Shown: positions 1-6,864, counted from the first letter of the stretch. The stretch: 8,512 bases of DNA from RGIG3009 sp045653425 (GCA_045653425.1 JAZOLU010000026.1:1-8512), one strand, 5' to 3'. Made by a program: numbers and translations. Notes: a model not told the origin generated them from the letters alone.

Positions 1-110
1 CGCGGAACCCGTTTACGGGTAGTAAATAATCGGTGCGTGGCTGGCAGGCCAATAAAAAGCGCACTTGTGCGCAGCCAGTATCGCATAGGGCTATGCCCGA
101 AAATGAAATA
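1..110 (+). ncRNA. Possible 3' part of an unidentified structured RNA
   Basis: This stretch is dense in small perfect hairpins and ends at a strong intrinsic terminator. Visible helices are CCCG/CGGG at 8-11 with 16-19 (loop TTTA), TGGCTG/CAGCCA at 38-43 with 72-77, GCGCA/TGCGC nested at 59-63 with 68-72 (sharing base 72 with the outer helix), and GCATA/TATGC at 83-87 with 92-96 (loop GGGC). A short A-rich single-stranded run (100-109) leads to the terminator. Several stacked helices before a terminator suggest the 3' domain of a stable non-coding RNA that begins left of the window. I could not match it to tmRNA, RNase P RNA, SRP RNA, 6S RNA or a known riboswitch. A structured 3' UTR of an upstream gene is also possible. 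Confidence 0.35.
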
Positions 111-135
111 CCCCCCGCTATGCGGGGGGATTTTT
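111..135 (+). terminator. Intrinsic terminator
   Basis: CCCCCCGC at 111-118 pairs perfectly with GCGGGGGG at 122-129 around a TAT loop, and ATTTTT follows. It closes whatever transcript enters from the left and separates it from the adaptor gene starting at 215. Confidence 0.88.
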
Positions 136-214
136 ATTATGCGAAAATCCGTAAATCCCCCTTATATTTTTTGTTTTGTTTCAAACACTAACAGCGATAT
201 AGGAGGGTGAAAAA

Positions 215-1147
215 ATGAAAAAATACGGATGGCTGGCAGCGGGCACGGCGCTGGCAATAGCGTTAATTGTGGGGATACGGCTGTATACGCGTCCCCAAAG
301 TACGGCGGTTACGTTGGTTACGGTGAACACGGGTGCGGTGCGGCGCACCGTGGAGTGCAACGGCAAGGTGCAGGCGGCACAAAGCGAAGAGGTGGTTACA
401 CAGTTTCCTTGCATTGCGGGGGAAGTGTTTGTTAAAAAAGGGCAACGGGTAAACCAAGGCGATGCCCTGTTTTCGGTGGACGTGGCGGCAACACAACAGG
501 TATTGGCGCAAGTGAACGGTTCGGTTTCCACGGGAATTACCCCCGCCGTTTCGTCTACCGTTACGGCACCGGTGAGTGGAACCGTAACCTCGTTGAATAT
601 AACGCAAGGGGAGTTAACGGACGGGACAACGCCGTGTGCGGTGATTACCACCGATGACAGTGTGCGCATTGTGGCGGCGGTAAGAGAAAAATACGTATCG
701 CAAATTGCGGTGGGGCAGGCGGTAGAGGTAAGCGGCGTGGCGTTTGCCAAAGAATGTTACCACGGCACGGTAAGCCAGTTGGCAAGCAGTGCGCACCAGC
801 AGTATATCGGCACAGTGGCGGAAACCGTGGTGGATGCGGTGGTGGTGATTGACGAGGACGAGTTGGACAGCTCGTTGCGCGCCGGATTGAACGCTCGTGC
901 CACGGTGATTGTGGATGTGGACGAAGCCGCTCTGTTGGTGCCGTACGCTTGTGTGGCGCAAGACGAGAAAGGACGGGAATACGTGTATGTGTATCAAAAC
1001 AACGGTACCGCCGTGCGACAGTACCCCACCTTTGGGCGGGAGTGTGCCGACGGTGTGTTGGTGGTGTCCGGGTTGGCGGACGGGGCGCGACTGGTACAGT
1101 CGCCGGAAACCTTGTCGGGCGACACCGTCTCCGTGCGGGTGGAGTAA
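215..1147 (+). CDS. HlyD/MacA-like membrane-fusion (adaptor) protein
   Basis: The product is a 310-residue adaptor of the efflux periplasmic adaptor family, similar in kind to MacA or Bacillus YknX. The ATG is 8 bases after a strong AGGAGG (201-206). Residues 1-28 are a short basic start and one membrane anchor (about 5-24), so the rest should lie outside the membrane. The two halves of a lipoyl-like domain are visible at about 67-89 (AGEVFVKKGQRVNQGD) and 116-146 (TVTAPVSGTVTSLNITQGE). Only about 25 residues separate them, so the long coiled-coil hairpin of Gram-negative adaptors is missing. A beta-barrel segment follows (about 148-232, ending LRAGLNARATVIV), then a membrane-proximal domain to the end. 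It normally couples an ABC permease to export of a substrate or lipid-linked molecule. The permease gene starts 3 bases after its stop. I saw no convincing promoter between the terminator at 135 and this start. The family is clear but the substrate is unknown. Confidence 0.85.
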   Translation: MKKYGWLAAGTALAIALIVGIRLYTRPQSTAVTLVTVNTGAVRRTVECNGKVQAAQSEEVVTQFPCIAGEVFVKKGQRVNQGDALFSVDVAATQQVLAQVNGSVSTGITPAVSSTVTAPVSGTVTSLNITQGELTDGTTPCAVITTDDSVRIVAAVREKYVSQIAVGQAVEVSGVAFAKECYHGTVSQLASSAHQQYIGTVAETVVDAVVVIDEDELDSSLRAGLNARATVIVDVDEAALLVPYACVAQDEKGREYVYVYQNNGTAVRQYPTFGRECADGVLVVSGLADGARLVQSPETLSGDTVSVRVE

Positions 1148-1150
1148 GCA

Positions 1151-2320
1151 ATGGGAGAACTAATAAAAGGAGCGTGGCGCAGTTTGCGCCGCAAACGCAA
1201 CCGCACGTGGCTCACCGTGATAGGGATTGCCGTGGGCGTGATGATGGTATCCGCGGTGAGCGTGATTGGTACGGCGGGGCGTGAAGTGTTGTACGGCGAA
1301 TTGGAGAGTATGGGCGTAAACGGGTTGTCGGTTATGGCAGAAAGCGGCGGCGAACTCATCGGCGAGGAAGCGTTGCGCGAGATTCGCGGGTTGTCGTGCG
1401 TTACCTCCGCTATGCCGCTAATGGTTCAGTTGGGGGAGGTGTCGGCGGCACAGACAAGCGAATCGGCGTTGTGCGGCATTGATTCCGGTGCGGACCAAGT
1501 CATTTCGCTGGTGCTGCGCTATGGGCGAATGATTTCGCCCGGGGACGTGTCTGCCGCCGCGCGGGTGTGTGTGCTGGACGAAGCGTTGGCACAAAAAACG
1601 TATGGGCGCAGTAACGTGGTGGGAAAAACCGTAACGGTGCAGTTTGGCGGCATTGCCGAGCAACTTACCGTAGTGGGTGTGACCGAAACCGGAAGCAGTT
1701 TGCTTCAAAACTTTACGGCATTCATTCCCGGAATGTTGTATATGCCGTACACAACGCAAACCACCATTACCGGACAAACGGCATTTGACCAGGTGGCGGT
1801 GCGGGTGAGCGAAGCGGCCGCCAACACCGCCGGACAACGCATTGAGCAGGTACTAAACCGATTGTACGATGGCAATTCTCCGTTTAGCACCCACAATTTG
1901 GCGGTGCAAAAAGCGCGGTTGGAGGGGTTGGTTGACGCGGTGGCGTTGATTTTAACCGCTATCAGTGCTATCTCGTTGGTGGTTTCGGGTTTTGGTATTG
2001 TTACGGCTATGTTATCGGCGGTGAACGAGCGCACGCGCGAGATTGGCATTAAAAAAGCCATCGGTGCCAAAAGCGGGCATATTTTATGGGAATTCTTGGC
2101 AGAGGCGGTTATGTTATCTGCCGCCGGCGCTGCTTTGGGGATTGCACCGGCAGCGTTGCTCGCGGTGGTTTTGTCGGCAACGGGTTTATCCGGCGGATTT
2201 CCGTTAGCATTGTTTGCCGGCTTGTTTGCATTCTCTTTGTTGGTGGGCGGTGTATTCGGTGCTTACCCGGCTTACAAGGCGTCGCGATTGCAACCGGTGG
2301 AAGCGTTACGCAGCGAATAA
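1151..2320 (+). CDS. MacB/FtsX-like ABC transporter permease
   Basis: The product is a 389-residue permease of the MacB/YknZ (type VII ABC, FtsX-like) family. Helix 1 is at about 19-41, after the typical basic N-terminus (SLRRKRNRTWLTVIGIAVGV). A large extracytoplasmic MacB-type domain follows at about 45-255, then three helices at about 262-290, 313-343 and 350-375. The cytoplasmic segment ERTREIGIKKAIGAKSGHI (293-311) is the conserved loop that contacts the ATPase, and the C-terminus (AYPAYKASRLQPVEALRSE) is standard for the family. The ATG lies 3 bases after the adaptor stop, with GGTGGAG (1138-1144) inside the adaptor's end as ribosome binding site, so the two genes are translationally close. 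In MacAB or YknXYZ systems a separate or fused ATP-binding subunit powers transport. This protein carries no nucleotide-binding domain, and none is encoded in the neighbouring genes. The pair is therefore incomplete as seen here and must borrow an ATPase encoded elsewhere. Confidence 0.88.
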   Translation: MGELIKGAWRSLRRKRNRTWLTVIGIAVGVMMVSAVSVIGTAGREVLYGELESMGVNGLSVMAESGGELIGEEALREIRGLSCVTSAMPLMVQLGEVSAAQTSESALCGIDSGADQVISLVLRYGRMISPGDVSAAARVCVLDEALAQKTYGRSNVVGKTVTVQFGGIAEQLTVVGVTETGSSLLQNFTAFIPGMLYMPYTTQTTITGQTAFDQVAVRVSEAAANTAGQRIEQVLNRLYDGNSPFSTHNLAVQKARLEGLVDAVALILTAISAISLVVSGFGIVTAMLSAVNERTREIGIKKAIGAKSGHILWEFLAEAVMLSAAGAALGIAPAALLAVVLSATGLSGGFPLALFAGLFAFSLLVGGVFGAYPAYKASRLQPVEALRSE

Positions 2321-2328
2321 AAAAAGTC

Positions 2329-2357
2329 TTTTCTCGCACGGGAAAGTATGGTACAAT
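2329..2357 (+). promoter_or_regulatory. Putative extended -10 promoter for the yfmF operon
   Basis: TGGTACAAT (2349-2357) is an extended -10 element with one mismatch from TATAAT. A weak -35 (TTTTCT, 2329-2334) lies 17 bases upstream of the TACAAT hexamer. It sits in the 62-base gap between the permease stop and the yfmF start. No convincing terminator is seen before it, so read-through from the transporter genes remains possible. Confidence 0.5.
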
Positions 2358-2382
2358 AGGAATGTTAAAAGGAGGGGTGGTT

Positions 2383-3663
2383 ATGGCGGAGTGTGTACAC
2401 CGGTTGTGTGAGGGTGTGGAATGTTTTACCTTGCCGGACAATCGGTTTAAAACGGCACAAATCACGGTGGCGTTGTTTTTGCCGCTGCACCGCGAAATGG
2501 TGGAAGAATATGCCATTTTACCTCGATTGCTCACGCGCGCCTGTGCCGCTTATCCGGAGTTTACAGGGCTTCATCGTCGGTTAAATGAACTGTACGGTGC
2601 CGCCGTTCACGGGCGGGTCACGCGGGTTGGCGAGGCGCAGGGGTTGGTGTTCACGGCGGAATGTACTGCCGACCGCTTTGCGCTGAATGGGGAATCGGTT
2701 ACCGCCGCCTGTGCGCAGTTGTTGTGTGATATGTTATTCTCGCCCGCGCTGGAAAACGGCGTGTTCCGGCGCGAGGACGTGGAAACCGAGCGCCGTTGTT
2801 TGGCGGAGGATGTACGGGCACAAATCAACGATAAACGGTGGTATGCTCGCCGCCGTGCGGAGGAAATTCTGTGTGCGGACGAGGCGTATGGCGTTGGGAG
2901 TTACGGCCGCGCCGAGGTAATTGAACAGTTAACCCCCGAACGGGTAACGGCGGCGTGGGGGCGGATGTTGCGCCACGCCACGGTGCGTGTGATTGTGCAG
3001 GATGCACAGGCGTTGCCGCAGGTGGAGGCGGCGTTGTGCCGTGGTTTTTCCGCCGTGCGTGACCGCCGCCCGCTTACGTGCGTTACCGACACCACCCATC
3101 ATTTGCCGGAACTGCGCCGCTTAACCGAGCGAATGGCCATTAACCAAGCCAAATTGGTACTGGGGTTTCGCACCGACTGTGCCGAACCAAGCGAGGACGT
3201 TACCGCTACGCGGCTGATGAACGCGCTATTGGGCGGTACGCCGTCATCGTTGTTGTTCCGAAACGTGCGCGAGGCACTTAGTTTGTGTTATTACTGTTCT
3301 TCATCGTACGACCGAATGAAAGGCATTTTAATGGTGCAAAGCGGGGTGGATGAAGCAAACGCCGCACGCACCGAGCAGGAAATTTTGCGTCAGGTACAGG
3401 CACTCGCGGCAGGGGAGTTTACCGAGGAAGATTTGGAATCGGCGCGCCGTTGTGTAATGCAAAGTTTTGAGGCGGTGGGCGATTCACAGGAAGCGCAAGC
3501 GGCGTGGTACGTGGCACAAACGTTGTTGCCCAAGCAACAACGGCCGGAGGATGTGCGCCGCCAACTGAAAGCGGTGGACCGCGAAGCGGTTATTCGTGCG
3601 GCCGCGCGGTTGCGGCTGGAATGTGTGTATTTGTTGGCGCAGGAGGGAGCAAACCGTGGCTGA
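2383..3663 (+). CDS. yfmF: M16 peptidase-like protein YfmF (zinc motif absent)
   Basis: The product is a 426-residue M16-fold protein matching the YfmF (YmfF) family, called in current databases the EF-P 5-aminopentanol modification-associated protein. The chosen ATG has a strong GGAGG (2371-2375) and gives the usual family length. An in-frame start upstream would run back into the permease gene. The two repeated M16 halves can be followed: an N-terminal domain in which residues about 45-59 (ILPRLLTRACAAYPE) occupy the place of the zinc-binding helix but lack HxxEH, and a C-terminal domain with GGTPSSLLFRNVREALSLCYY (284-304), the substrate-cradle signature. It is therefore expected to be the non-catalytic half of a heterodimer with YfmH, as alpha is to beta in mitochondrial processing peptidase. 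Its last 8 bases overlap the next gene, which supports paired synthesis. The natural substrate is not established. Confidence 0.85.
   Translation: MAECVHRLCEGVECFTLPDNRFKTAQITVALFLPLHREMVEEYAILPRLLTRACAAYPEFTGLHRRLNELYGAAVHGRVTRVGEAQGLVFTAECTADRFALNGESVTAACAQLLCDMLFSPALENGVFRREDVETERRCLAEDVRAQINDKRWYARRRAEEILCADEAYGVGSYGRAEVIEQLTPERVTAAWGRMLRHATVRVIVQDAQALPQVEAALCRGFSAVRDRRPLTCVTDTTHHLPELRRLTERMAINQAKLVLGFRTDCAEPSEDVTATRLMNALLGGTPSSLLFRNVREALSLCYYCSSSYDRMKGILMVQSGVDEANAARTEQEILRQVQALAAGEFTEEDLESARRCVMQSFEAVGDSQEAQAAWYVAQTLLPKQQRPEDVRRQLKAVDREAVIRAAARLRLECVYLLAQEGANRG
3641..3658 (+). promoter_or_regulatory. Ribosome binding site fixing the GTG start of yfmH
   Basis: AGGAGGG (3641-3647) lies 8 bases before GTG (3656-3658), inside the end of yfmF. 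This spacing chooses the GTG over the in-frame upstream start at 3596, which has no comparable site and would lie deep within yfmF. Confidence 0.75.
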
Positions 3664-4957
3664 ATGGAAAGAACTCCGCTGTGAACGAACGGGGGAGCGT
3701 TGCTATTTTTTGAAACACGCTTCGGGGCTTTCGTTGTACGTGTGGCCCAAGCCGAAATACACCACCACCTATGCGGTGTTTGCCACCAAATACGGGGCAA
3801 TTGACACGGCGTGCATCACATCAGACGGCAAAACGGTGACGTTGCCGGCGGGCACGGCGCATTATTTGGAACACAAATTGTTTGAAAGCGAAGACGGCGA
3901 CGCATTTGAACGCTATGCCCACACGGGTGCCAGTGCCAATGCGTACACCTCGTTTGACGAAACGGCGTATCTGTTCACTTGCACGCGGCAAGCAACCGAA
4001 TCGTTAGAAATTTTGCTGGATTTTGTGCAAAAACCGTATTTTACGGCACAAACGGTGGAAAAGGAACGCGGCATTATTGGGCAGGAAATCCGTATGGGTG
4101 AGGACTCGCCGTTTCGGCGGGTGTTTTGCAATATGTTATCGGGGCTTTATCACAACCATCCCGTCCGCACCGACATTGCCGGCACGGTGGAATCCATTGC
4201 GGAGATTACGCCGGAACTTTTGTATGACTGTTATTATACCTATTATAATTTGCACAATATGGTGTTATCCGTATGCGGCAACATCACTTGTGAGCAGGTG
4301 GAGGCGGTGGCAGACCGCTTGCTGAAACCGTGTGAGGAGCAAGTGCCGTGCCGCGCGGCTGTGAACGAACCGTGTGAGGCGGCGCGCCCCCGTGTTGAGG
4401 TGGAAATGCCGGTAGCAGTCCCGCTTTTTTATTTAGGTTATAAAGCGCCGGTGGATAGCGGTGTGGGATTGCCTGCCGAATCCGCAACCGCCTTGGCGGC
4501 GGCAGAGGTGTTGCAGGAACTGTTGGGCGGCAAATCGTCGGCATTGTATGCGCGGCTTATGCGTGAAGAACTCATTAACGCGTCCTTTGGCGTGGAGTAC
4601 TTTTGTGGTGCCGGGTATGGCGTGTGGATTGTGGGCGGCGAATCGCGTGACCCCGATGCGGTGAGCACCGCGTTTGCCGCCGAGGTGGAACGGCAACGGC
4701 AAAGCGGCATTGACCCGATGGATTTTGAGGCGGCGCGCAACGCGGTGTATGGGCGGCACATCAGCCGAATGGACGACGTGGAGGCGTGCGGTGATTGGCT
4801 GGTAGAGGCCCATTTTAACGGGGTGACCCCATTTGCCTATTTGGAGGCGGTTGCCGCGCTGGACAGTGACACGGTTTATCGGCGTCTGGTAACGGATTTT
4901 AACGAGCAGGCATCTACGTTGTCGATTGTGCGCCCGTTGCCCCAAAAGAAAGGATGA
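3656..4957 (+). CDS. yfmH: M16 zinc metallopeptidase YfmH (catalytic partner)
   Basis: The product is a 433-residue M16 peptidase of the YfmH (YmfH) family. From the GTG start, the zinc motif HYLEH sits at residues 69-73 (ligands H69 and H73, catalytic E72). The downstream acidic motif EKERGIIGQE holds E137 and the expected third zinc ligand E144. GASANAYTSFDETAYLF (91-107) is the typical following segment, and LLGGKSSALYARLMREE marks the second M16 domain. All catalytic residues are therefore present, unlike in the preceding YfmF, and the two probably form an active/inactive pair. No signal peptide is visible, so it is expected in the cytoplasm. The gene overlaps yfmF by 8 bases and ends 5 bases before the preferred lgt start. 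Family members are annotated as linked to EF-P modification, but no EF-P gene is in this window. Relatives act on peptides, so a peptide-processing role is equally plausible. Confidence 0.9.
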   Translation: MAEWKELRCERTGERCYFLKHASGLSLYVWPKPKYTTTYAVFATKYGAIDTACITSDGKTVTLPAGTAHYLEHKLFESEDGDAFERYAHTGASANAYTSFDETAYLFTCTRQATESLEILLDFVQKPYFTAQTVEKERGIIGQEIRMGEDSPFRRVFCNMLSGLYHNHPVRTDIAGTVESIAEITPELLYDCYYTYYNLHNMVLSVCGNITCEQVEAVADRLLKPCEEQVPCRAAVNEPCEAARPRVEVEMPVAVPLFYLGYKAPVDSGVGLPAESATALAAAEVLQELLGGKSSALYARLMREELINASFGVEYFCGAGYGVWIVGGESRDPDAVSTAFAAEVERQRQSGIDPMDFEAARNAVYGRHISRMDDVEACGDWLVEAHFNGVTPFAYLEAVAALDSDTVYRRLVTDFNEQASTLSIVRPLPQKKG

Positions 4958-4965
4958 GCAAAATG
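4947..4965 (+). promoter_or_regulatory. Ribosome binding site deciding the lgt start
   Basis: AGAAAGGA (4947-4954) is 8 bases from ATG 4963-4965. The alternative ATG at 4954, which forms an ATGA overlap with the yfmH stop, directly abuts the AGG and has no proper spacing. The downstream ATG is therefore preferred. The difference is three residues. Confidence 0.6.
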
Positions 4966-5898
4966 GAATACGTTTCGTTTCCCAAATTGGGATGGACCAT
5001 TCCCGTACACGAAGAGATTGTTTCGTTTGAATTGTTTGGGCAGACCTTTGCCATTCGTTGGTACGCGGTCATTATTGCGCTGGGGTTGTGCTTGGCGGTT
5101 TGGTACGCCCATCGCCGTGCGGATGAATTTCGCATTTCCAGGGATGCCATGTTCGACGCCGTGCTGGCATGTGCGTTGGCGGCCATTGTGGGCGCACGGT
5201 TGTATTACGTGGTGTTTTCGGAAGACCGCACCGCCTATTTTGAAAACCCCATAAGCATTTTACAAATTTGGAACGGCGGGTTAGCCATTTACGGTGCGGT
5301 GATTTTTGCGTTCCTTGCGGGAATTATTATGTGCCGTGTGAAAAAGATAGACACGCTGCGAATGTTTGATTTAGCCGCCCCCGGCTTTTTAATTGGTCAA
5401 GCCGTTGGGCGGTGGGGCAATTTTGTAAACCAAGAAGCGTTTGGCGGCAACACTACCCTGCCGTGGGGAATGTCGGGCAGCGAAATTGCGGGCGCGTATG
5501 CCGCCACCGCCGGTTACGACCCCGCCTTGCCGGTGCATCCCACCTTTTTGTACGAATCGTTGTGGTGTGCGTTGGGATTGTTGGTGATACATATCGTATC
5601 CAAAAAAGTCTACCGTTTTCGTGGGCAGTTGTTTGCCCTATATGTTATGTGGTACGGCACGGGACGATTCTTTATTGAACAACTGCGTACCGACAGTTTG
5701 TATTTGGGCACCATGCGGGTTTCCTGTTTGGTGGCTGCGTTGTCGGTGCTGGGCGGCTTGGCACTGTACTTTGTGTTTAAGGAACGCGAAAATCGGTTGC
5801 CCAAAACCTTGCAAGATGAGGAAACGGTTTTAGTGGACGATGAAACGCTTACCACCGATGTAGAAAGTGAGGAAGTAAACGATGGCAGTACGAATTGA
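4963..5898 (+). CDS. lgt: Prolipoprotein diacylglyceryl transferase
   Basis: Lgt transfers a diacylglyceryl group from phosphatidylglycerol to the lipobox cysteine of prelipoproteins in the cytoplasmic membrane, the first step of lipoprotein maturation. The 311-residue protein shows the family landmarks: FAIRWYAVIIALG near the start, IWNGGLAIYG (102-111), the signature GRWGNFVNQEAFG (149-161), HPTFLYES (192-199) and YGTGRFFIEQLRTD (231-244), spread over about seven hydrophobic segments. Y110 aligns by eye with His103 of E. coli Lgt. I recall tyrosine there in other Gram-positive enzymes, so the protein is probably active. The C-terminus carries an acidic tail of about 35 residues (from about 276), longer than usual, whose last codons overlap folD by 17 bases. 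It sits in an operon with yfmFH and folD. Confidence 0.95.
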   Translation: MEYVSFPKLGWTIPVHEEIVSFELFGQTFAIRWYAVIIALGLCLAVWYAHRRADEFRISRDAMFDAVLACALAAIVGARLYYVVFSEDRTAYFENPISILQIWNGGLAIYGAVIFAFLAGIIMCRVKKIDTLRMFDLAAPGFLIGQAVGRWGNFVNQEAFGGNTTLPWGMSGSEIAGAYAATAGYDPALPVHPTFLYESLWCALGLLVIHIVSKKVYRFRGQLFALYVMWYGTGRFFIEQLRTDSLYLGTMRVSCLVAALSVLGGLALYFVFKERENRLPKTLQDEETVLVDDETLTTDVESEEVNDGSTN

Positions 5899-6724
5899 CG
5901 GAAAAGCCATTGCCGCGGCCGTGCGGCAAGAGGTACGCGCCGAGGCAGAGGCATTGACGAAGCAAGGGCACACGCCCGGATTGGCGGTTATATTGGTGGG
6001 GGATGACCCCGCCTCCCGCGTGTATGTGAACAACAAAAAGAAAGCGTGCGCTGAGGCGGGAATTCACTCCGAGGAATTTGCCTTGCCCGCCGATACCACG
6101 CAGGAACAACTGCTGGCGTTGGTGGAGGAATTGAACGGCCGAGAGGACATTCACGGCATTTTGTGTCAACTCCCGTTGCCAAAACCGTTGGATGACAAAG
6201 CGGTCATTGCCGCCATTTCCCCTAAAAAAGACGTGGATGCGTTCCACGCGGAAAACGTGGGGCAAATCCTTATTGGCGACTACACGTTTTTGCCGTGCAC
6301 GCCGGCGGGGGTTATGGAACTTTTGCACCGCACCGGCATTTCGGTGGAGGGCAAACACTGCGTGGTTATTGGACGGAGTAACATTGTGGGTAAACCGATG
6401 GCGATGATGCTGCTGCACGAAAACGCCACCGTTACCATTTGCCATTCCCGCACGCAAAACTTAAAGGACATTTGCCGACAGGCGGATGTACTGGTCGCGG
6501 CGGTAGGTCGCGCCGGTTTTGTTACACCGGATATGGTAAAAGAGGGTGCCGTTGTGGTGGATGTGGGCATTAACCGCAACGCCGAAGGCAAGTTGTGTGG
6601 TGACGTTGACCCCGCTGTGGAAGCGGTGGCGGGGTACTTCACCCCTGTGCCCGGCGGCGTGGGGCCCATGACAATTGCTATGTTGCTTAAAAACACCATT
6701 ACCGCCGCGCGCGCACTGCTGTAA
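5882..6724 (+). CDS. folD: Bifunctional methylene-THF dehydrogenase/cyclohydrolase FolD
   Basis: FolD oxidises 5,10-methylene-tetrahydrofolate to methenyl-tetrahydrofolate with NAD(P)+ and hydrolyses it to 10-formyl-tetrahydrofolate, supplying purine and formyl-methionine synthesis in the cytoplasm. The 280-residue length is normal. The N-terminal catalytic domain has VGDDPASRVYVNNKKKAC (39-56), with Y48 and K52 matching the catalytic tyrosine and lysine. CQLPLPKPLD (95-104) and PKKDVDAFH (114-122) follow. The nucleotide-binding domain has VVIGRSNIVGKPM (161-173), GDVD (240-243) and TPVPGGVGPMT (254-264). The ATG lies inside the end of lgt (17-base overlap) with GAGGA (5869-5873) 8 bases upstream, so its translation is probably coupled to lgt. 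A terminator follows directly. Confidence 0.97.
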   Translation: MAVRIDGKAIAAAVRQEVRAEAEALTKQGHTPGLAVILVGDDPASRVYVNNKKKACAEAGIHSEEFALPADTTQEQLLALVEELNGREDIHGILCQLPLPKPLDDKAVIAAISPKKDVDAFHAENVGQILIGDYTFLPCTPAGVMELLHRTGISVEGKHCVVIGRSNIVGKPMAMMLLHENATVTICHSRTQNLKDICRQADVLVAAVGRAGFVTPDMVKEGAVVVDVGINRNAEGKLCGDVDPAVEAVAGYFTPVPGGVGPMTIAMLLKNTITAARALL

Positions 6725-6732
6725 ACGTGTTC

Positions 6733-6764
6733 CCCCGCCATTCACACATGGCGGGGATTATTTT
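6733..6764 (+). terminator. Intrinsic terminator after folD
   Basis: CCCCGCCAT (6733-6741) pairs perfectly with ATGGCGGGG (6748-6756) around a 6-base loop, followed by the T-rich ATTATTTT. It ends the yfmF-yfmH-lgt-folD operon. Confidence 0.88.
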
Positions 6765-6798
6765 ACGCAAAAAACCGAACAAATTTTCGATTTTTCTA

Positions 6799-6826
6799 TT
6801 GACAACGGCAAAAAATCTGTTATAAT
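6799..6826 (+). promoter_or_regulatory. Strong sigma-A-type promoter for the small membrane protein
   Basis: TTGACA (6799-6804) and TATAAT (6821-6826) both match consensus exactly, with a 16-base spacer and an extended -10 TG at 6818-6819. Transcription would start near 6833. It is the best promoter in the window, and the operator at 6837-6850 lies just downstream, as expected for a strong promoter that is held off. Confidence 0.88.
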
Positions 6827-6836
6827 GAACCTGTAA

Positions 6837-6864
6837 GGAACATTTGTTCGGCATTGTTCGAACA
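6837..6864 (+). promoter_or_regulatory. Putative LexA/DinR (SOS) operator with an adjacent palindrome
   Basis: GGAACATTTGTTCG (6837-6850) contains GAAC-N4-GTTC, the core of the Gram-positive SOS box (CGAACATATGTTCG). It differs from that form at the first base and one central base. It begins about 11 bases after the -10, so a bound repressor would block initiation or clearance. A second perfect palindrome, TGTTCGAACA (6855-6864), follows and makes four GAAC/GTTC half-sites in 26 bases, with TTGTTCG repeated directly at 6844-6850 and 6854-6860, one helical turn apart. LexA control is inferred from the motif alone. Another repressor with similar half-sites is possible. Confidence 0.6.

Noticed and set aside
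1..110. Identity as tmRNA, RNase P RNA, SRP RNA or a c-di-GMP riboswitch
   Set aside because: None of the conserved cores I know for these RNAs appears, and there is no CCA-ending tRNA-like 3' end.
1..209. Forward reading frame open from the left edge to TGA at 207-209
   Set aside because: It runs through several RNA-type hairpins and the strong terminator and lacks a good start with a ribosome binding site. The translated residues show no recognisable family or membrane pattern. Chance openness is likelier.
645..1151. Long reverse-strand open frames, such as 645-1151, 1418-1837, 4433-4945 and 5849-6457
   Set aside because: They lie opposite clear genes. Their products are rich in histidine, arginine, proline or asparagine, the mirror of the coding strand's base composition, and show no domain.
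2321..2350. Terminator between the permease gene and yfmF
   Set aside because: Only a six-pair hairpin (TTTCTC with GGGAAA, including a G-T pair) is visible, and no T-run follows it.
2086..2382. In-frame upstream extension of yfmF by 99 residues
   Set aside because: It overlaps the permease gene in another frame, has no ribosome binding site, and would make the protein far longer than the YfmF family. The start at 2383 has GGAGG and gives the normal length.
3596..3655. Upstream in-frame start for yfmH
   Set aside because: It lies inside the yfmF coding region and has no Shine-Dalgarno. The GTG at 3656 has AGGAGGG at 8 bases.
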